Shown here one piece after another: positions 34,611-43,408 of a stretch of 61,639 nucleotides of DNA; positions within the stretch are counted from its first letter, which is position 1, and every line of letters starts with the position of its first letter. Where the stretch lies: positions 1 to 61,639 of the forward strand of contig JAAENC010000857.1 in assembly GCA_024224815.1 (NCBI GenBank), written 5' to 3'. This DNA is from Chloroflexota bacterium (GTDB taxonomy: Bacteria; Chloroflexota; Anaerolineae; Anaerolineales; Villigracilaceae). The position numbers and the translations under genes were made by a program. The notes beneath the pieces were generated by a model. It had not been told where the DNA came from. It was given only the letters and a program-made list of their open reading frames with translations, and did no database searches.

Positions 34611-35921
34611 TTAGGATTTGGCAGCTTTGAGCGCGTCGTTGAATACGTTCAGGGTTTCGTTTACATCTTCTTCGCTGAGCGCAGCACATAAGAACCAGGG
34701 TTCTCGGGCATCGCCATCGGGTTGTACGCCACGTTTGATGAGTTCAAGAGCAAGTTCTTCGTATAGATCGCCATCGCCTTCGAAGTACTCTCTGAAATCA
34801 GTTGGCTCTTCTTCACGGCCTAATACGATGCCAAACATGGAGGGTACACCGGGAAGTGAGTAAGGCATATTTGCTTCGGTTAAGATTTCGCTAATCCCGG
34901 CCATTAGAGCTTTACCGCGTTTATTGACTGTTTCGATGATGGGTTGGGTTTCCAGAAGCTCGAGCGTAGCAATTGCAGCTACTGTGCCAACTACGTTACC
35001 GGAATAAGTGCCGCCATGCGCCATAGCGCCGGGTTGAATAGTCATCATGACTTCTTCTTTACCGGCAATGGCTGCGATGGGGAAGCCGTTGCCTAAGGAT
35101 TTAGCGTAAGTTACTAAATCAGCTTGAATATTGAAATGCTCTTGTGCGCCACCGTTAGCCATGCGGAAGCCAGTTTTAACCTCATCAAAAACGAGTACGA
35201 TGCCGTATTTATCGCAAAGTTCACGCATTTTTTCGAGATAACCTGGTTTGGGCATCACGCCGGCTGCGTTACCAAGCATAGGTTCAACGAAAATAGCAGC
35301 GATATCCTGCCATCTTGCTCTAATCGTTTCTTCGAGACGCTCGAAATCATTGTAGGGCAGATTGATTACATACTGACTGATCCCCTGGGGGATGCCGGAT
35401 GTTGCTTGTACGTTAATCGGGCTACGCTTGGACCCTAAAGCCGCAGGATTGGCAGAAGCTGTGCTGTACATAAAGTAATCGGCCATGCCATGATATTGAC
35501 CTTCAAATTTGATGAATTTCTCACGGCCGGTATGGGCGCGAGCTATTCTTAAAGCGTGCATGGTGGCTTCTGTGCCGGTATTGGTCAGACGTACTTTGTC
35601 CACTTTACACATTTCAGTGATGCGTTCACAAAGTTCGATTTCATAAGGCGTTGTCCAAGCAAAAATGGTGCCGCCTTCAATCGCCTCTTGGACGCGTTTT
35701 ACAACCGTAGGGTGGCTGTGACCCAAAATAATTGGCCCAAAGCCCAAGCGATAATCAATATAGCGTTTGCCGTCGGCGTCCCAGATATAAGCCCCTTCAC
35801 CGCGGGCTGCGATCAGTGTGTCCTCTTCGCCCCAATAGCGAAAGTTCGAATTTACACCATAAGGTATAACAGCTTTTGCTTTCTGAAAAAGCTCACTGCC
35901 TTTTTTTCCTTGCATACTCAT
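34611..35921 (-). CDS. Class III aminotransferase, glutamate-1-semialdehyde-aminomutase-like
   Basis: The 436-residue enzyme resembles HemL: SELFQKAKAVIPYGVNS, VRLTNTGTEATMHALRIARA, YHGMADYF, VLVFDEVKTGFR and the lysine loop TYAKSLGNGFPIAAIAGK. True HemL works with glutamyl-tRNA-derived semialdehyde, but no haem genes are near; in catabolic loci such proteins are usually amino-acid or amine aminotransferases. The gene starts at ATG 35921 behind AAAGGAG and lies upstream of the omega-aminotransferase. A role in transaminating an amine intermediate is inferred. Confidence 0.85.
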   Translation of the reverse strand: MSMQGKKGSELFQKAKAVIPYGVNSNFRYWGEEDTLIAARGEGAYIWDADGKRYIDYRLGFGPIILGHSHPTVVKRVQEAIEGGTIFAWTTPYEIELCERITEMCKVDKVRLTNTGTEATMHALRIARAHTGREKFIKFEGQYHGMADYFMYSTASANPAALGSKRSPINVQATSGIPQGISQYVINLPYNDFERLEETIRARWQDIAAIFVEPMLGNAAGVMPKPGYLEKMRELCDKYGIVLVFDEVKTGFRMANGGAQEHFNIQADLVTYAKSLGNGFPIAAIAGKEEVMMTIQPGAMAHGGTYSGNVVGTVAAIATLELLETQPIIETVNKRGKALMAGISEILTEANMPYSLPGVPSMFGIVLGREEEPTDFREYFEGDGDLYEELALELIKRGVQPDGDAREPWFLCAALSEEDVNETLNVFNDALKAAKS

Positions 35922-35956
35922 TTATATCTCCTTTAAGTAATTTGGAATTTCCATAG

Positions 35957-35988
35957 TAAGGGGCAAAGCTTCTCATCTTTGCCCCTTA
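35957..35988 (-). other. Intercistronic hairpin
   Basis: A 12-bp perfect stem, TAAGGGGCAAAG with CTTTGCCCCTTA, and an 8-base loop, between the ornithine-cyclodeaminase-like gene and the next aminotransferase. No clear T run follows on the minus strand; it may be a partial terminator or RNA end protector. Confidence 0.55.
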
Positions 35989-36051
35989 TCAGATTACAAA
36001 ACTTACCAGGGCCCTTGATCTTTTCAATTTTCAGGAGCCAGCACTAAAATG

Positions 36052-37041
36052 CTAGAAAGGTAGCGGGCGACCTAAACCTTTACTTTTTGCTCGTCGAAAC
36101 ACCTCTGGCAAAATAGCCGCATATTCACCCCAGATTCCGAGAGCAATGTACACAATGATCTCATCATCAGATTCTCGGCCTGTTGCTTTTTCGGCAACAA
36201 TATCAGGCCATTCAGCGTGCACACTTTCTCGTGTGAACTTCCCTTCTTTAATCAAATGGATGATTTCCGGAATTCTAGGGCTAACATATTTCCAGCGATC
36301 GAAAATAACCTTATCTGCTTGCAGGATCACATCGTGGCTTACTTCCTGATAAGAGCCTAAACGAGCTACAAAGGTGCCCGGCTTTAGCCAATCATAGTGC
36401 ACCAACTCCTGGCTGCCTGTGGTGACGGTGAAAATAATGTCAGACTTTCTGACAAGAGCCTCTCTGTCTTCCAACAAGACGGCTTCTACAGGAAAGCCTA
36501 GTTCAGCTGTTAAATCTTTAGCGCAGGATTCAGCTGCTTCGGGGATAATGTCTACAAAATAGGCTTGTGTGATCTTGAAGCGCTCAACGAGTGCTTTTAG
36601 ATGTAAACGACCGAGCGTCCCTGCCCCGAAAATGGTTACCGTTTCAGAATCTGGACGAGCCAGAGAAGCTGTGGTTGCAACGGTCGACGCGGCAGTTTTT
36701 AGGCCTGTGACCCAATCAGCGCCCATGAAACAAACCGGAAGCCCGGTTTCGTAATCCAACAGAATCACTTGAGAGCAAGTTGTCGGGCGCTTATATTTCT
36801 CGGGATTGCCGGGGAAATAACTGAAAGACTTTACATAGGCGTACTCTTCACCGGCAATATAACCGGAAAATGGCTTGATGAAACCATCATCATTAACATC
36901 CATATAGAATTTATCGCCTTTGACATTACCGATCGCATCTTCTCGGATGCCTTTTTCTGCCAAATCAACGGCCTCAGCAAGTGAGATCGTTTGCTGAACA
37001 TCTTCTTCTGTCAGATACAGTATTTCTTTTGGAATAGGCAT
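36052..37041 (-). CDS. Ornithine cyclodeaminase/mu-crystallin family protein
   Basis: The 329-residue protein has the family's early LTEEDVQQTISLAEAVDLAE, KSFSYFPGN substrate loop, GLKTAASTVATTASLARP and the Rossmann motif IFGAGTLGRLHLKAL. Members convert ornithine to proline, reduce cyclic imines or make opine-like compounds with NAD(P)H. In an amine-degrading block it could reduce a pyrroline or piperideine made by oxidation of a diamine. It is the first gene after the Lrp gene and shares promoter motifs with the divergent DMGDH gene at 38083. Confidence 0.85.
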   Translation of the reverse strand: MPIPKEILYLTEEDVQQTISLAEAVDLAEKGIREDAIGNVKGDKFYMDVNDDGFIKPFSGYIAGEEYAYVKSFSYFPGNPEKYKRPTTCSQVILLDYETGLPVCFMGADWVTGLKTAASTVATTASLARPDSETVTIFGAGTLGRLHLKALVERFKITQAYFVDIIPEAAESCAKDLTAELGFPVEAVLLEDREALVRKSDIIFTVTTGSQELVHYDWLKPGTFVARLGSYQEVSHDVILQADKVIFDRWKYVSPRIPEIIHLIKEGKFTRESVHAEWPDIVAEKATGRESDDEIIVYIALGIWGEYAAILPEVFRRAKSKGLGRPLPF

Positions 37042-37100
37042 GATTATTCTCCTTCATGCAGATATATTTCTGTTAAGACATTGTGGAAATTTGAGCTTCC

Positions 37101-37121
37101 TTAGCAAATTAGACTTGCGCA
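37101..37121. promoter_or_regulatory. Shared regulatory motif upstream of the OCD-like gene
   Basis: TTAGCAAAT followed by AATTAGACTTGCGCA (overlapping). The same two elements occur at 37990-38028 in front of the DMGDH gene (AATTAGCACTTGCGCA and TTAGCAAAT). Between them is the lrp2 gene, the natural candidate to bind both. Confidence 0.55.
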
Positions 37122-37235
37122 CTGATAACTTCTGCAACTTTCATCTGATTAATTGAATTGAAAGGGGCTCACCTCCACATAATTTCAGTAGTTACATAAA
37201 AAGAAAGGTAGTGGTAAAGCAATAAGATGTGATGA

Positions 37236-37328
37236 TTTTGCGAGGCAGTTCCATCGCCGAAGCAATCTCGTTTTTTTAGGAGGTAAGGCTGCCGCGTCGT
37301 AAGTGTATGCTCTTCGCAGAGTCGCCTT
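37236..37328. repeat. Interspersed palindromic repeat of the TTGCGAGG type, copy 2
   Basis: Begins TTTTGCGAGGCAGTTCC, then CGCCGAAGCAATCTCG, and after a spacer GCTGCCGCGTCGTAAG and GCTCTTCGCAGAG. The second half matches the 27441-27486 repeat with several changes. It lies downstream of lrp2 and upstream of the OCD-like gene. Confidence 0.6.
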
Positions 37329-37382
37329 ATCGCTTCATTTACTCACGATTAAAAGAAAAACAGGCTCATTAAGCAGCTTCTT

Positions 37383-37880
37383 CTACTTGTCGCCCGTATT
37401 ACCAGCCCAACCATAATTCTCTTTTGCGATTCTCAGGTACATAAAGGTTTCAGCTTCTTTAACGCCTTCAACTGCATGAAGCTTTTTGGTTAGAAATTTC
37501 AATAAATGTGTTTTATCTTTGCAGATCACTTCAACGTGTAGATCATAGCTGCCCGTAAGAAGAACAAGATAGATCACTTCTTCAAATTTGGCGATCTCTT
37601 CGGCAATCTCTTCAAGGCGATTTACATCTGCTTTTACACCGATCTGCGCCATGGTTGCAAATCCCATTAGCAAGGGATTTGTGATGGCGACAATCTGCAA
37701 AACACCATCTTGCACCAAACGCTGATAGCGTTGCCTGATCATGCCTGTGGAAACATTTAAGTGTTTGGCTATTTGAGCAAAGGGTGTTCTGCCATCTTTA
37801 TTCAAAAACCTAATGATCTGAAGATCAATATCATCAACCTTCGCCTGATCTTTTAGTTCAGCCAGCTCAACTTTTTGCAT
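37383..37880 (-). CDS. Lrp/AsnC-family transcription regulator (second)
   Basis: A 165-residue protein with a winged helix-turn-helix (VDDIDLQIIRFLNKDGRTPF, LNVSTGMIRQRYQRL) and a RAM domain (VIYLVLLTGSYDLHVEVICK). It sits between the OCD-like gene (same strand) and the DMGDH gene (opposite strand), both carrying the AATTAG-CTTGCGCA motif. It is the likely regulator of blocks 2 and 3, sensing an amino acid or amine of the pathway. Confidence 0.85.
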   Translation of the reverse strand: MQKVELAELKDQAKVDDIDLQIIRFLNKDGRTPFAQIAKHLNVSTGMIRQRYQRLVQDGVLQIVAITNPLLMGFATMAQIGVKADVNRLEEIAEEIAKFEEVIYLVLLTGSYDLHVEVICKDKTHLLKFLTKKLHAVEGVKEAETFMYLRIAKENYGWAGNTGDK

Positions 37881-37950
37881 AATATGTATTTTTCCATGTG
37901 TGTAGTTGTTTTTGGCAATATATCACGATTAGGAATGAAAATCAATAGTA

Positions 37951-37969
37951 TTATGACAAAACGTCATAA
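37951..37969. promoter_or_regulatory. Palindromic operator candidate between lrp2 and DMGDH
   Basis: TTATGAC-AAAAC-GTCATAA is a perfect 7-bp inverted repeat, the same form (7-5-7) as the candidate at 6676-6694 before lrp1, though with another sequence. It lies about 70 bases from the lrp2 start and 110 bases from ATG 38083. Confidence 0.6.
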
Positions 37970-37981
37970 ATGACAAGGGTA

Positions 37982-38028
37982 TATTGCATAATTAGCACTT
38001 GCGCATGGTATACTGCATATTAGCAAAT
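37982..38028 (+). promoter_or_regulatory. Direct repeats and promoter region of the DMGDH operon
   Basis: TATTGCATAATTAGCA (37982-37997) and TACTGCATATTAGCA (38011-38025) form an imperfect direct repeat about 29 bases apart, close to three helical turns. AATTAGCACTTGCGCA (37990-38005) overlaps the first unit and also occurs at 37107-37121. TATACT around 38009 may serve as a -10 element. Consistent with cooperative binding of an Lrp octamer. Confidence 0.55.
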
Positions 38029-38082
38029 ATATAGTCAATTTCACCTACAGAAATATTCTCAGCTGATATTTGGAGGCTCTCT

Positions 38083-40563
38083 ATGGTACAGAATACCACC
38101 CCTGTAAACGCTCAAAATAACCTTCCGTCTCAAGCCCAGGTTGTGATTGTTGGCGGAGGCGTAATCGGATGTAGCGTTGCCTACCACCTTACAAAACTAG
38201 GATGGAACGATGTAGTGCTTTTAGAGCGAAAAGAGCTTACCTCGGGCACAACCTGGCACGCAGCGGGATTGGTTGTTACACCAAGCGGCGATGAGTTAAG
38301 CGTTGAAATATCTACTTACACGCGTGAGCTTATGAAAACACTGGAAGCCGAAACGGGGCAGTCCACAGGCTTCCGAGATATTGGGTATCTGCAATTGGCC
38401 TGTACTGAAGAATGGCTGGAAGAACGCCGTCGGATGGCTGTTGCTGCGCGCAGGCTTGGGGTAAATTATCAGGAAATATCTCCAACAGAAGTAAAAAAGA
38501 TGTGGCCCCTCGCTGATACAGAGGATATTTTGGCCGGGTTCTATACCGCAGAAGATGGGCGCGCGAACCCTGTAGACTTTACGATGGCTCTGGCCAAAGG
38601 CGCTCGTAAGGGCGGCGTAAAGATATTTGAAGAAACAGAAGTTATCGGGATAAACAAGGAGAACGGACGTGTGACCGGCGTGGTCACTGATAAAGGAGAG
38701 ATCAAGGCCGAGATCGTTGTTAATTGTGCGGGTTTATGGGGAAGAGAATTGGGCAAGCTTGCGGGAGTCAATGTTCCTCTACAGGCAGCAGAGCATTATT
38801 ATCTCCTCACCCAGCCCATTGAAGGAGTGCATGCGGACCTTCCTATCATCGAAGATTTTCAGCGCTTTTCTTATTTCCGTGAAGAGGTGGGCGGTCTATT
38901 AGTCGGCTATTTTGAACCCATAGCTGCACCATGGGGAATGGATGGCATTCCGAAAGATTTTGCCTTTGGTGAGATCAACCCTGATTGGGATCGTATGATG
39001 CCCTATATTGAAAAATCTATGGAGCGTATTCCAGTGCTCAAAGATGCGGGCATTCATAAATTCTTCTGCGGCCCGGAGAGTTTTACGCCCGATGGCGGAC
39101 CAATTATGGGCGAGTCTCCTGAGTTGAAGAATTTCTATGTTGCAGCAGGTTTAAACTCTCTGGGAATTTTACAAGGAGGCGGTGTTGGCAGGATTATGGC
39201 GCAATGGATCGTTGACGGTTATTGCCCGGTCGAATCGCATGAGATTGATATTGCCCGATGTTTCCCTTTTCAGGGTAATCAGAAATTCCTGGCGGATCGA
39301 ACAGTGGAAATGCTTGGGTGGCAATATAATTTGATCTACCCAAATACTGCTGTTGAATCTGCTCGTAACGTCCGCAAAACAGCCATCCACGAACAATTGG
39401 CAAAAGCGGGCGCTTTCTTCGTTGAAGGAATGGGATGGGAAATCCCCGATTGGTATGCTCCCCCCGGAAAAGAAGCCAAAGTTGAAGAATATACATGGAA
39501 GCGGCAGAACTGGTTTGAATACCTGGCGGAGGAACATAAAGCCTGCCGCGAAGATGTGATCCTTATGGATGTCACGTCTATGTCAAAATTCCTTGTGCAA
39601 GGTCGTGATGCTGAAAAAGTGATGAATAATATTTGCGCCAATGATGTCGCCGTACCTGTTGGGCAAGTTGTTTACACCCAATGGCTGAATGAGCGTGGCG
39701 GCATGATGGCAGACTTAACCGTCACCCGTATCGCGGATGATAAATATTTCATTGTCAGTGCTGGTGACTTCTATACCCATGATCTCCTGTGGTTGAAAAA
39801 GCATATCCCTTATGACGCTCACGCTTTTGTCACAGATATGACATCAGCCTATATCTTGATGAATCTACAGGGGCCAAAATCTCGTCAGTTAATGCAGAAA
39901 ATCACTACGGCAGATGTTTCTAAAGAAGCTTTTCCCTATATGACCGCCAAACAGATCGATCTGAATTATGCTCTGGCTCAGGTTATGCGCGTTACTTATG
40001 AAGGCGAATTGGGGTTTGAGCTTTATGTGCCAACAGAATTCTCCGCGCATGTTTACGATGCAGTGGTTGAAGCAGGGCAAGACCTTGGTTTGAGGCATGC
40101 AGGCTTCCAGGCATTGAATTCCCTCAGAATCGAGAAAGCCTACCGAGAGTATGGGCACGATATGGATAATATGGACACCCCCCTCGAAGCCGGCCTTGGA
40201 TTTGCAGTGAAATTTGATAAACCGGGTGGATTTATTGGAAGAGATGCACTTTTGCGCCATAAAGAAAGTGGCCCCCTCAAATATCGTATGGTGCAATTCT
40301 TGTTGGATGATCCGGAACCGCTCCTCTATGGCAACGAGATCATCTACCGTGATGGACAAATTGTCGGCTACCTACAGACCGGCACATACGGATTTACGCT
40401 TGGTGGCGCCATGGGCATGGGATTTGTCGAGAACGAAGCCGGTGCAACCAACGACTTCATCAATAGTGGAAGCTATGAAATCGACATTGCAGGTGAACGT
40501 TTCTCTGCAAAAGCATCTTTGCGCCCGATGTACGATCCAAAAGGTATCAGGGTTCGTTCCTAG
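38083..40563 (+). CDS. DMGDH-like FAD dehydrogenase fused to GcvT-type folate domain (paralogue 2)
   Basis: An 826-residue protein with the same domain order as 27497-29956: VVIVGGGVIGCSVAYHLTK, TSGTTWHAAG with the covalent-FAD histidine at 59, then GcvT domains (CREDVILMDVTSMSKFLVQG, YELGFELYVP-like block, end ASLRPMYDPKGIRVRS). It is close to paralogue 1 over its full length, including the VPLQ(A/P)xEHYYL segment. It opens block 3 and is followed 41 bases later by a GcvT-like gene. An oxidative N-demethylase feeding methylene-tetrahydrofolate is the likely role. Confidence 0.9.
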   Translation: MVQNTTPVNAQNNLPSQAQVVIVGGGVIGCSVAYHLTKLGWNDVVLLERKELTSGTTWHAAGLVVTPSGDELSVEISTYTRELMKTLEAETGQSTGFRDIGYLQLACTEEWLEERRRMAVAARRLGVNYQEISPTEVKKMWPLADTEDILAGFYTAEDGRANPVDFTMALAKGARKGGVKIFEETEVIGINKENGRVTGVVTDKGEIKAEIVVNCAGLWGRELGKLAGVNVPLQAAEHYYLLTQPIEGVHADLPIIEDFQRFSYFREEVGGLLVGYFEPIAAPWGMDGIPKDFAFGEINPDWDRMMPYIEKSMERIPVLKDAGIHKFFCGPESFTPDGGPIMGESPELKNFYVAAGLNSLGILQGGGVGRIMAQWIVDGYCPVESHEIDIARCFPFQGNQKFLADRTVEMLGWQYNLIYPNTAVESARNVRKTAIHEQLAKAGAFFVEGMGWEIPDWYAPPGKEAKVEEYTWKRQNWFEYLAEEHKACREDVILMDVTSMSKFLVQGRDAEKVMNNICANDVAVPVGQVVYTQWLNERGGMMADLTVTRIADDKYFIVSAGDFYTHDLLWLKKHIPYDAHAFVTDMTSAYILMNLQGPKSRQLMQKITTADVSKEAFPYMTAKQIDLNYALAQVMRVTYEGELGFELYVPTEFSAHVYDAVVEAGQDLGLRHAGFQALNSLRIEKAYREYGHDMDNMDTPLEAGLGFAVKFDKPGGFIGRDALLRHKESGPLKYRMVQFLLDDPEPLLYGNEIIYRDGQIVGYLQTGTYGFTLGGAMGMGFVENEAGATNDFINSGSYEIDIAGERFSAKASLRPMYDPKGIRVRS

Positions 40564-40604
40564 CAAGATGAAAAAGAATCTAAAAATCAGCAAGAGGATT
40601 TTTT

Positions 40605-41798
40605 ATGAGACTAAGTCCCTTTAATCCACGAACTTCTGAACTATGTGAGCCTTATAACTGGAGTTTGTGGCAAAACTGGCTCTTGGCGGATATGTACGCT
40701 CCGGACCATATTCAGGAATACTACGCGATTCGATCTGCTTGCGGTGTTTTCGATATGTCGCCCATCCCGAAGTATCATATTCACGGCCCGGACGCCGTCC
40801 GCTATCTGGACAGAATCGTTACTCAAGATGTGTCTCGCTGTGCCGTTGGGCAAGTGCTATATACCGCCTGGTGCGACGATGAAGGCAAGATCATGGATGA
40901 TGGGATTCTTTTCCGATTAGGTGAAGAATCCTTCCGTTTAACAACCGGCGACCCATGGCTTTTCTGGCTGGAAGATAATACCGCCAACCTGAATGTCGTG
41001 ATCGAAGATGTGACCGACTTGGGGACATTGGCCTTGCAAGGTCCATTTTCACGCGATCTGCTCAAAACGCTTAGCAAAGCCGATTTAGATAACTTACGTT
41101 ATTTTCACATGATCGAAGCTGAGTTAGCTGGTATTCCGGTCGAAATCTCTCGTACTGGCTATACAGGCGATCTTGGCTATGAAATTTGGGTGCAACCGCA
41201 TCAGGCTGTCCCCCTATGGGATGCGATTTTTGAAGCGGGGCAAGACTATTCGCTGGTTCCATTTGGCGATTATGCGCTCGAGATGGCACGTATTGAAGCT
41301 GGTTTGCTACTCATTGACGCTGACTTCTACTCATCAAAGAGAGTTGTCCATGATTTTGAAAAATCATCTCCGCTTGAATTGGGCATAGGCTGGGCTGTCA
41401 AAATGAATAAAGACTATTTTATCGGTCAAAAAGCCCTGAAAGCGGAACTTGCTCGTGGTCTCGCGTGGGAAACGGTTGGTCTCGAAATAGATCTGAATTC
41501 TCTCGAAGCAGTCTATGCTGAATTTGGTATGCCGCTCTATTTACCCTATGAAGCATGGATGGAAGCCGTCCCTGTTTATTCTGACGGGCAGCAGATCGGA
41601 AAAGCAACCAGCGGGACGTGGTCGCCCGTGCTAAAGAAGTATATTGCCATTGCGCGGCTCAGGCCGCAGTTCACAAGCCCTGGGACACGAGTCAATATGG
41701 AAGTAACCATCGATGCCCAACGCAAACAGACACAGGCTACTGTCGTGAAGATGCCATTCTTCAATCCCTCAAGAAAAACATCACTGGGGAAGGTGTGA
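40605..41798 (+). CDS. GcvT/DmdA-like folate-dependent aminomethyl- or methyltransferase
   Basis: The 397-residue protein is a free-standing GcvT-family enzyme (IRSACGVFDMSPIPKYHI, LDRIVTQDVSRCAVGQVLY, SRTGYTGDLGYEIWVQP, LGWAVK-like GIGWAVKMNKDYFIGQ). The N-terminus has a lead not found in glycine-cleavage T protein, and no gcvH or gcvP is near, so it is not part of the glycine cleavage system. Similar enzymes demethylate compounds to folate, DmdA with DMSP being the known case. Here it could take methyl or aminomethyl groups from a pathway intermediate, or be the missing acceptor step for the corrinoid. Unproven. Confidence 0.82.
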   Translation: MRLSPFNPRTSELCEPYNWSLWQNWLLADMYAPDHIQEYYAIRSACGVFDMSPIPKYHIHGPDAVRYLDRIVTQDVSRCAVGQVLYTAWCDDEGKIMDDGILFRLGEESFRLTTGDPWLFWLEDNTANLNVVIEDVTDLGTLALQGPFSRDLLKTLSKADLDNLRYFHMIEAELAGIPVEISRTGYTGDLGYEIWVQPHQAVPLWDAIFEAGQDYSLVPFGDYALEMARIEAGLLLIDADFYSSKRVVHDFEKSSPLELGIGWAVKMNKDYFIGQKALKAELARGLAWETVGLEIDLNSLEAVYAEFGMPLYLPYEAWMEAVPVYSDGQQIGKATSGTWSPVLKKYIAIARLRPQFTSPGTRVNMEVTIDAQRKQTQATVVKMPFFNPSRKTSLGKV

Positions 41799-41802
41799 AC
41801 TG

Positions 41803-43392
41803 ATGAATGCTAAAAATAAAAAATACGATGCAATTGTCATAGGCGGCGGTCATAACGGACTTACGGCAGCGGCCTATTTGGCAAAAGCTGGAAAACAGGT
41901 TTTGGTACTGGAGCGCCGTCATCTCCTTGGCGGAGCAGCGGTTACAGAAGAACTTTATCCCGGATTTAAGTACACAGTTTACTCCTATGTAGTTAGCTTA
42001 TTGCCCCCTCAGATCATTCGGGAATTGGAATTGCCCAAACACGGCTTGCATATAATGCCTTTGGAAGGCTCTTTCACACCCATGGAGGATGGTAATTACT
42101 TCGCTAATTATCCTGATGAAGATGATACGCTCGATGAAGTTCGACGCCATTCACGCCGAGATGCGGCTATTTACCCAGTCTTTAGCAATATGATGTACGA
42201 TCTGGCACAAGCAGTAAAACCGATCCTGAGCATGGTGCCTCCTGACCCAGCAAATCCTGGGCTTAGTGGACTAAAGACCTTAAGTGCTTTTGGCAGCCAT
42301 TTTAAGTCTCTAGGTAAAGAGAAATTCTATTGGCTTACAAAAGTTATGACCATGAGTGCCTACGATTTTTTGAGTGAGTGGTTTGAGACCGATGTACTCA
42401 TTGCCACAATAGCGCAAGTTGGGATCATTGGTACTTTCCTCGGCCCAAAATCACCCGGCACAGCCTATGTTTTATTACATTACTACCTCGGCGAATTGGA
42501 TGGCGCAACATCCAGTTGGGGAATCCAAAAGGGTGGCACAGGCGGAGTCAGTGAAGCCATCGCTAGTGCAGCGCGCAGTTATGGCGCAGAAATTCGATGC
42601 AACGCCCCTGTTGAACAAGTGATCGTTAAAAACGGTCAAGCTGTAGGCGTAGTGCTGGAAAATGGCGATGAAATCTACGCCAAAACGATCATTTCAGGTT
42701 GTGACCCCAAAGTTACCTTCCGCAAATTTGTAGAAGAGAAAGATTTACCTTCTGATCTGGTGGAAGCCATTGATAATTTCAAATTTCGTGGCTCATCCGG
42801 CAAGGTCAATTTGGCATTAGACGCTTTGCCCGATTTCCCCGCCATGCAAGACAAAGCTCTGATCCGCGCCATGCAAGAGATCTGCCCCAGTGTCGATTAT
42901 CTGGAAAAAGCCTATGACGACGCAAAATATGGCAGCTTCTCAAAAAGACCTTTATTAGGCTGTGTTATTCCCTCGGCCGTAGACCCAACTATGGCGCCGC
43001 CGGGCAAACATGTCATGTCGATTTTCGTGCAGTACGCCTCCTACGATATGCCCGCCCACGGAAATCGAGATCAGCAACGAGATGCCTTTGGCAAAGCCGT
43101 CATCGACACGCTGGAAGAATTTTCGCCCAATATTAGAGATTTGATCCTGCACAAACAAGTCATTACGCCCTGGGATATTGAAAAAGTGGTCGGCATCACA
43201 GAAGGCAACATCTCTCACGGAGAATTGATGATAGACCAACTCTTTTTCATGCGTCCGGCCCCGGGCTACTCAAAATATCGCACGCCCATTCGCAACTATT
43301 ACCAATGCGGCTCAGGCACACATCCCGGTGGTGGCATCATGGGAACCCCGGGTCGATTAGCAGCAGCAGAAATTTTAAAAGATGGAAACTAG
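41803..43392 (+). CDS. CrtI/PYROXD2-like FAD oxidoreductase (paralogue 1)
   Basis: A 529-residue flavoprotein of the phytoene-desaturase-like NAD(P)/FAD family: YDAIVIGGGHNGLTAAAYLA, GGAAVTEELYPGFKYT, and a C-terminal YYQCGSGTHPGGGIMGTPGR. No carotenoid genes are present, and the closest fold relatives are PYROXD2-type proteins, whose substrates are poorly known. It is four bases after the GcvT-like gene and overlaps the region before paralogue 2, so the two may form a complex. Its presence in an amine locus suggests a dehydrogenase for an amine or methylated ring. Confidence 0.85.
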   Translation: MNAKNKKYDAIVIGGGHNGLTAAAYLAKAGKQVLVLERRHLLGGAAVTEELYPGFKYTVYSYVVSLLPPQIIRELELPKHGLHIMPLEGSFTPMEDGNYFANYPDEDDTLDEVRRHSRRDAAIYPVFSNMMYDLAQAVKPILSMVPPDPANPGLSGLKTLSAFGSHFKSLGKEKFYWLTKVMTMSAYDFLSEWFETDVLIATIAQVGIIGTFLGPKSPGTAYVLLHYYLGELDGATSSWGIQKGGTGGVSEAIASAARSYGAEIRCNAPVEQVIVKNGQAVGVVLENGDEIYAKTIISGCDPKVTFRKFVEEKDLPSDLVEAIDNFKFRGSSGKVNLALDALPDFPAMQDKALIRAMQEICPSVDYLEKAYDDAKYGSFSKRPLLGCVIPSAVDPTMAPPGKHVMSIFVQYASYDMPAHGNRDQQRDAFGKAVIDTLEEFSPNIRDLILHKQVITPWDIEKVVGITEGNISHGELMIDQLFFMRPAPGYSKYRTPIRNYYQCGSGTHPGGGIMGTPGRLAAAEILKDGN

Positions 43393-43408
43393 GGCGATGG
43401 AGAAATCA

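Larger units (their letters stand above)
37042..37382. other. Intergenic region upstream of the OCD-like gene
   Basis: About 340 bases without a gene. The part next to 37041 holds the ribosome site and the promoter motif at 37101-37121; the part next to lrp2 holds a dispersed repeat (37236-37328). I see nothing else. Confidence 0.6.

Noticed and set aside
34611-35921. Haem biosynthesis hemL
   Set aside because: The sequence resembles glutamate-1-semialdehyde aminomutase, but no haem genes are near and the operon is catabolic, so I call only a class III aminotransferase.
38030-38082. Glycine or SAM riboswitch before the DMGDH operon
   Set aside because: The leader is only about 50 bases from the likely promoter to ATG 38083, too short for either, and no matching conserved core is seen.
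40605-41798. GcvT-like gene as part of a glycine cleavage system
   Set aside because: No gcvH, gcvP or lpd gene is near, and the protein has a different N-terminal lead. Context points to amine demethylation.
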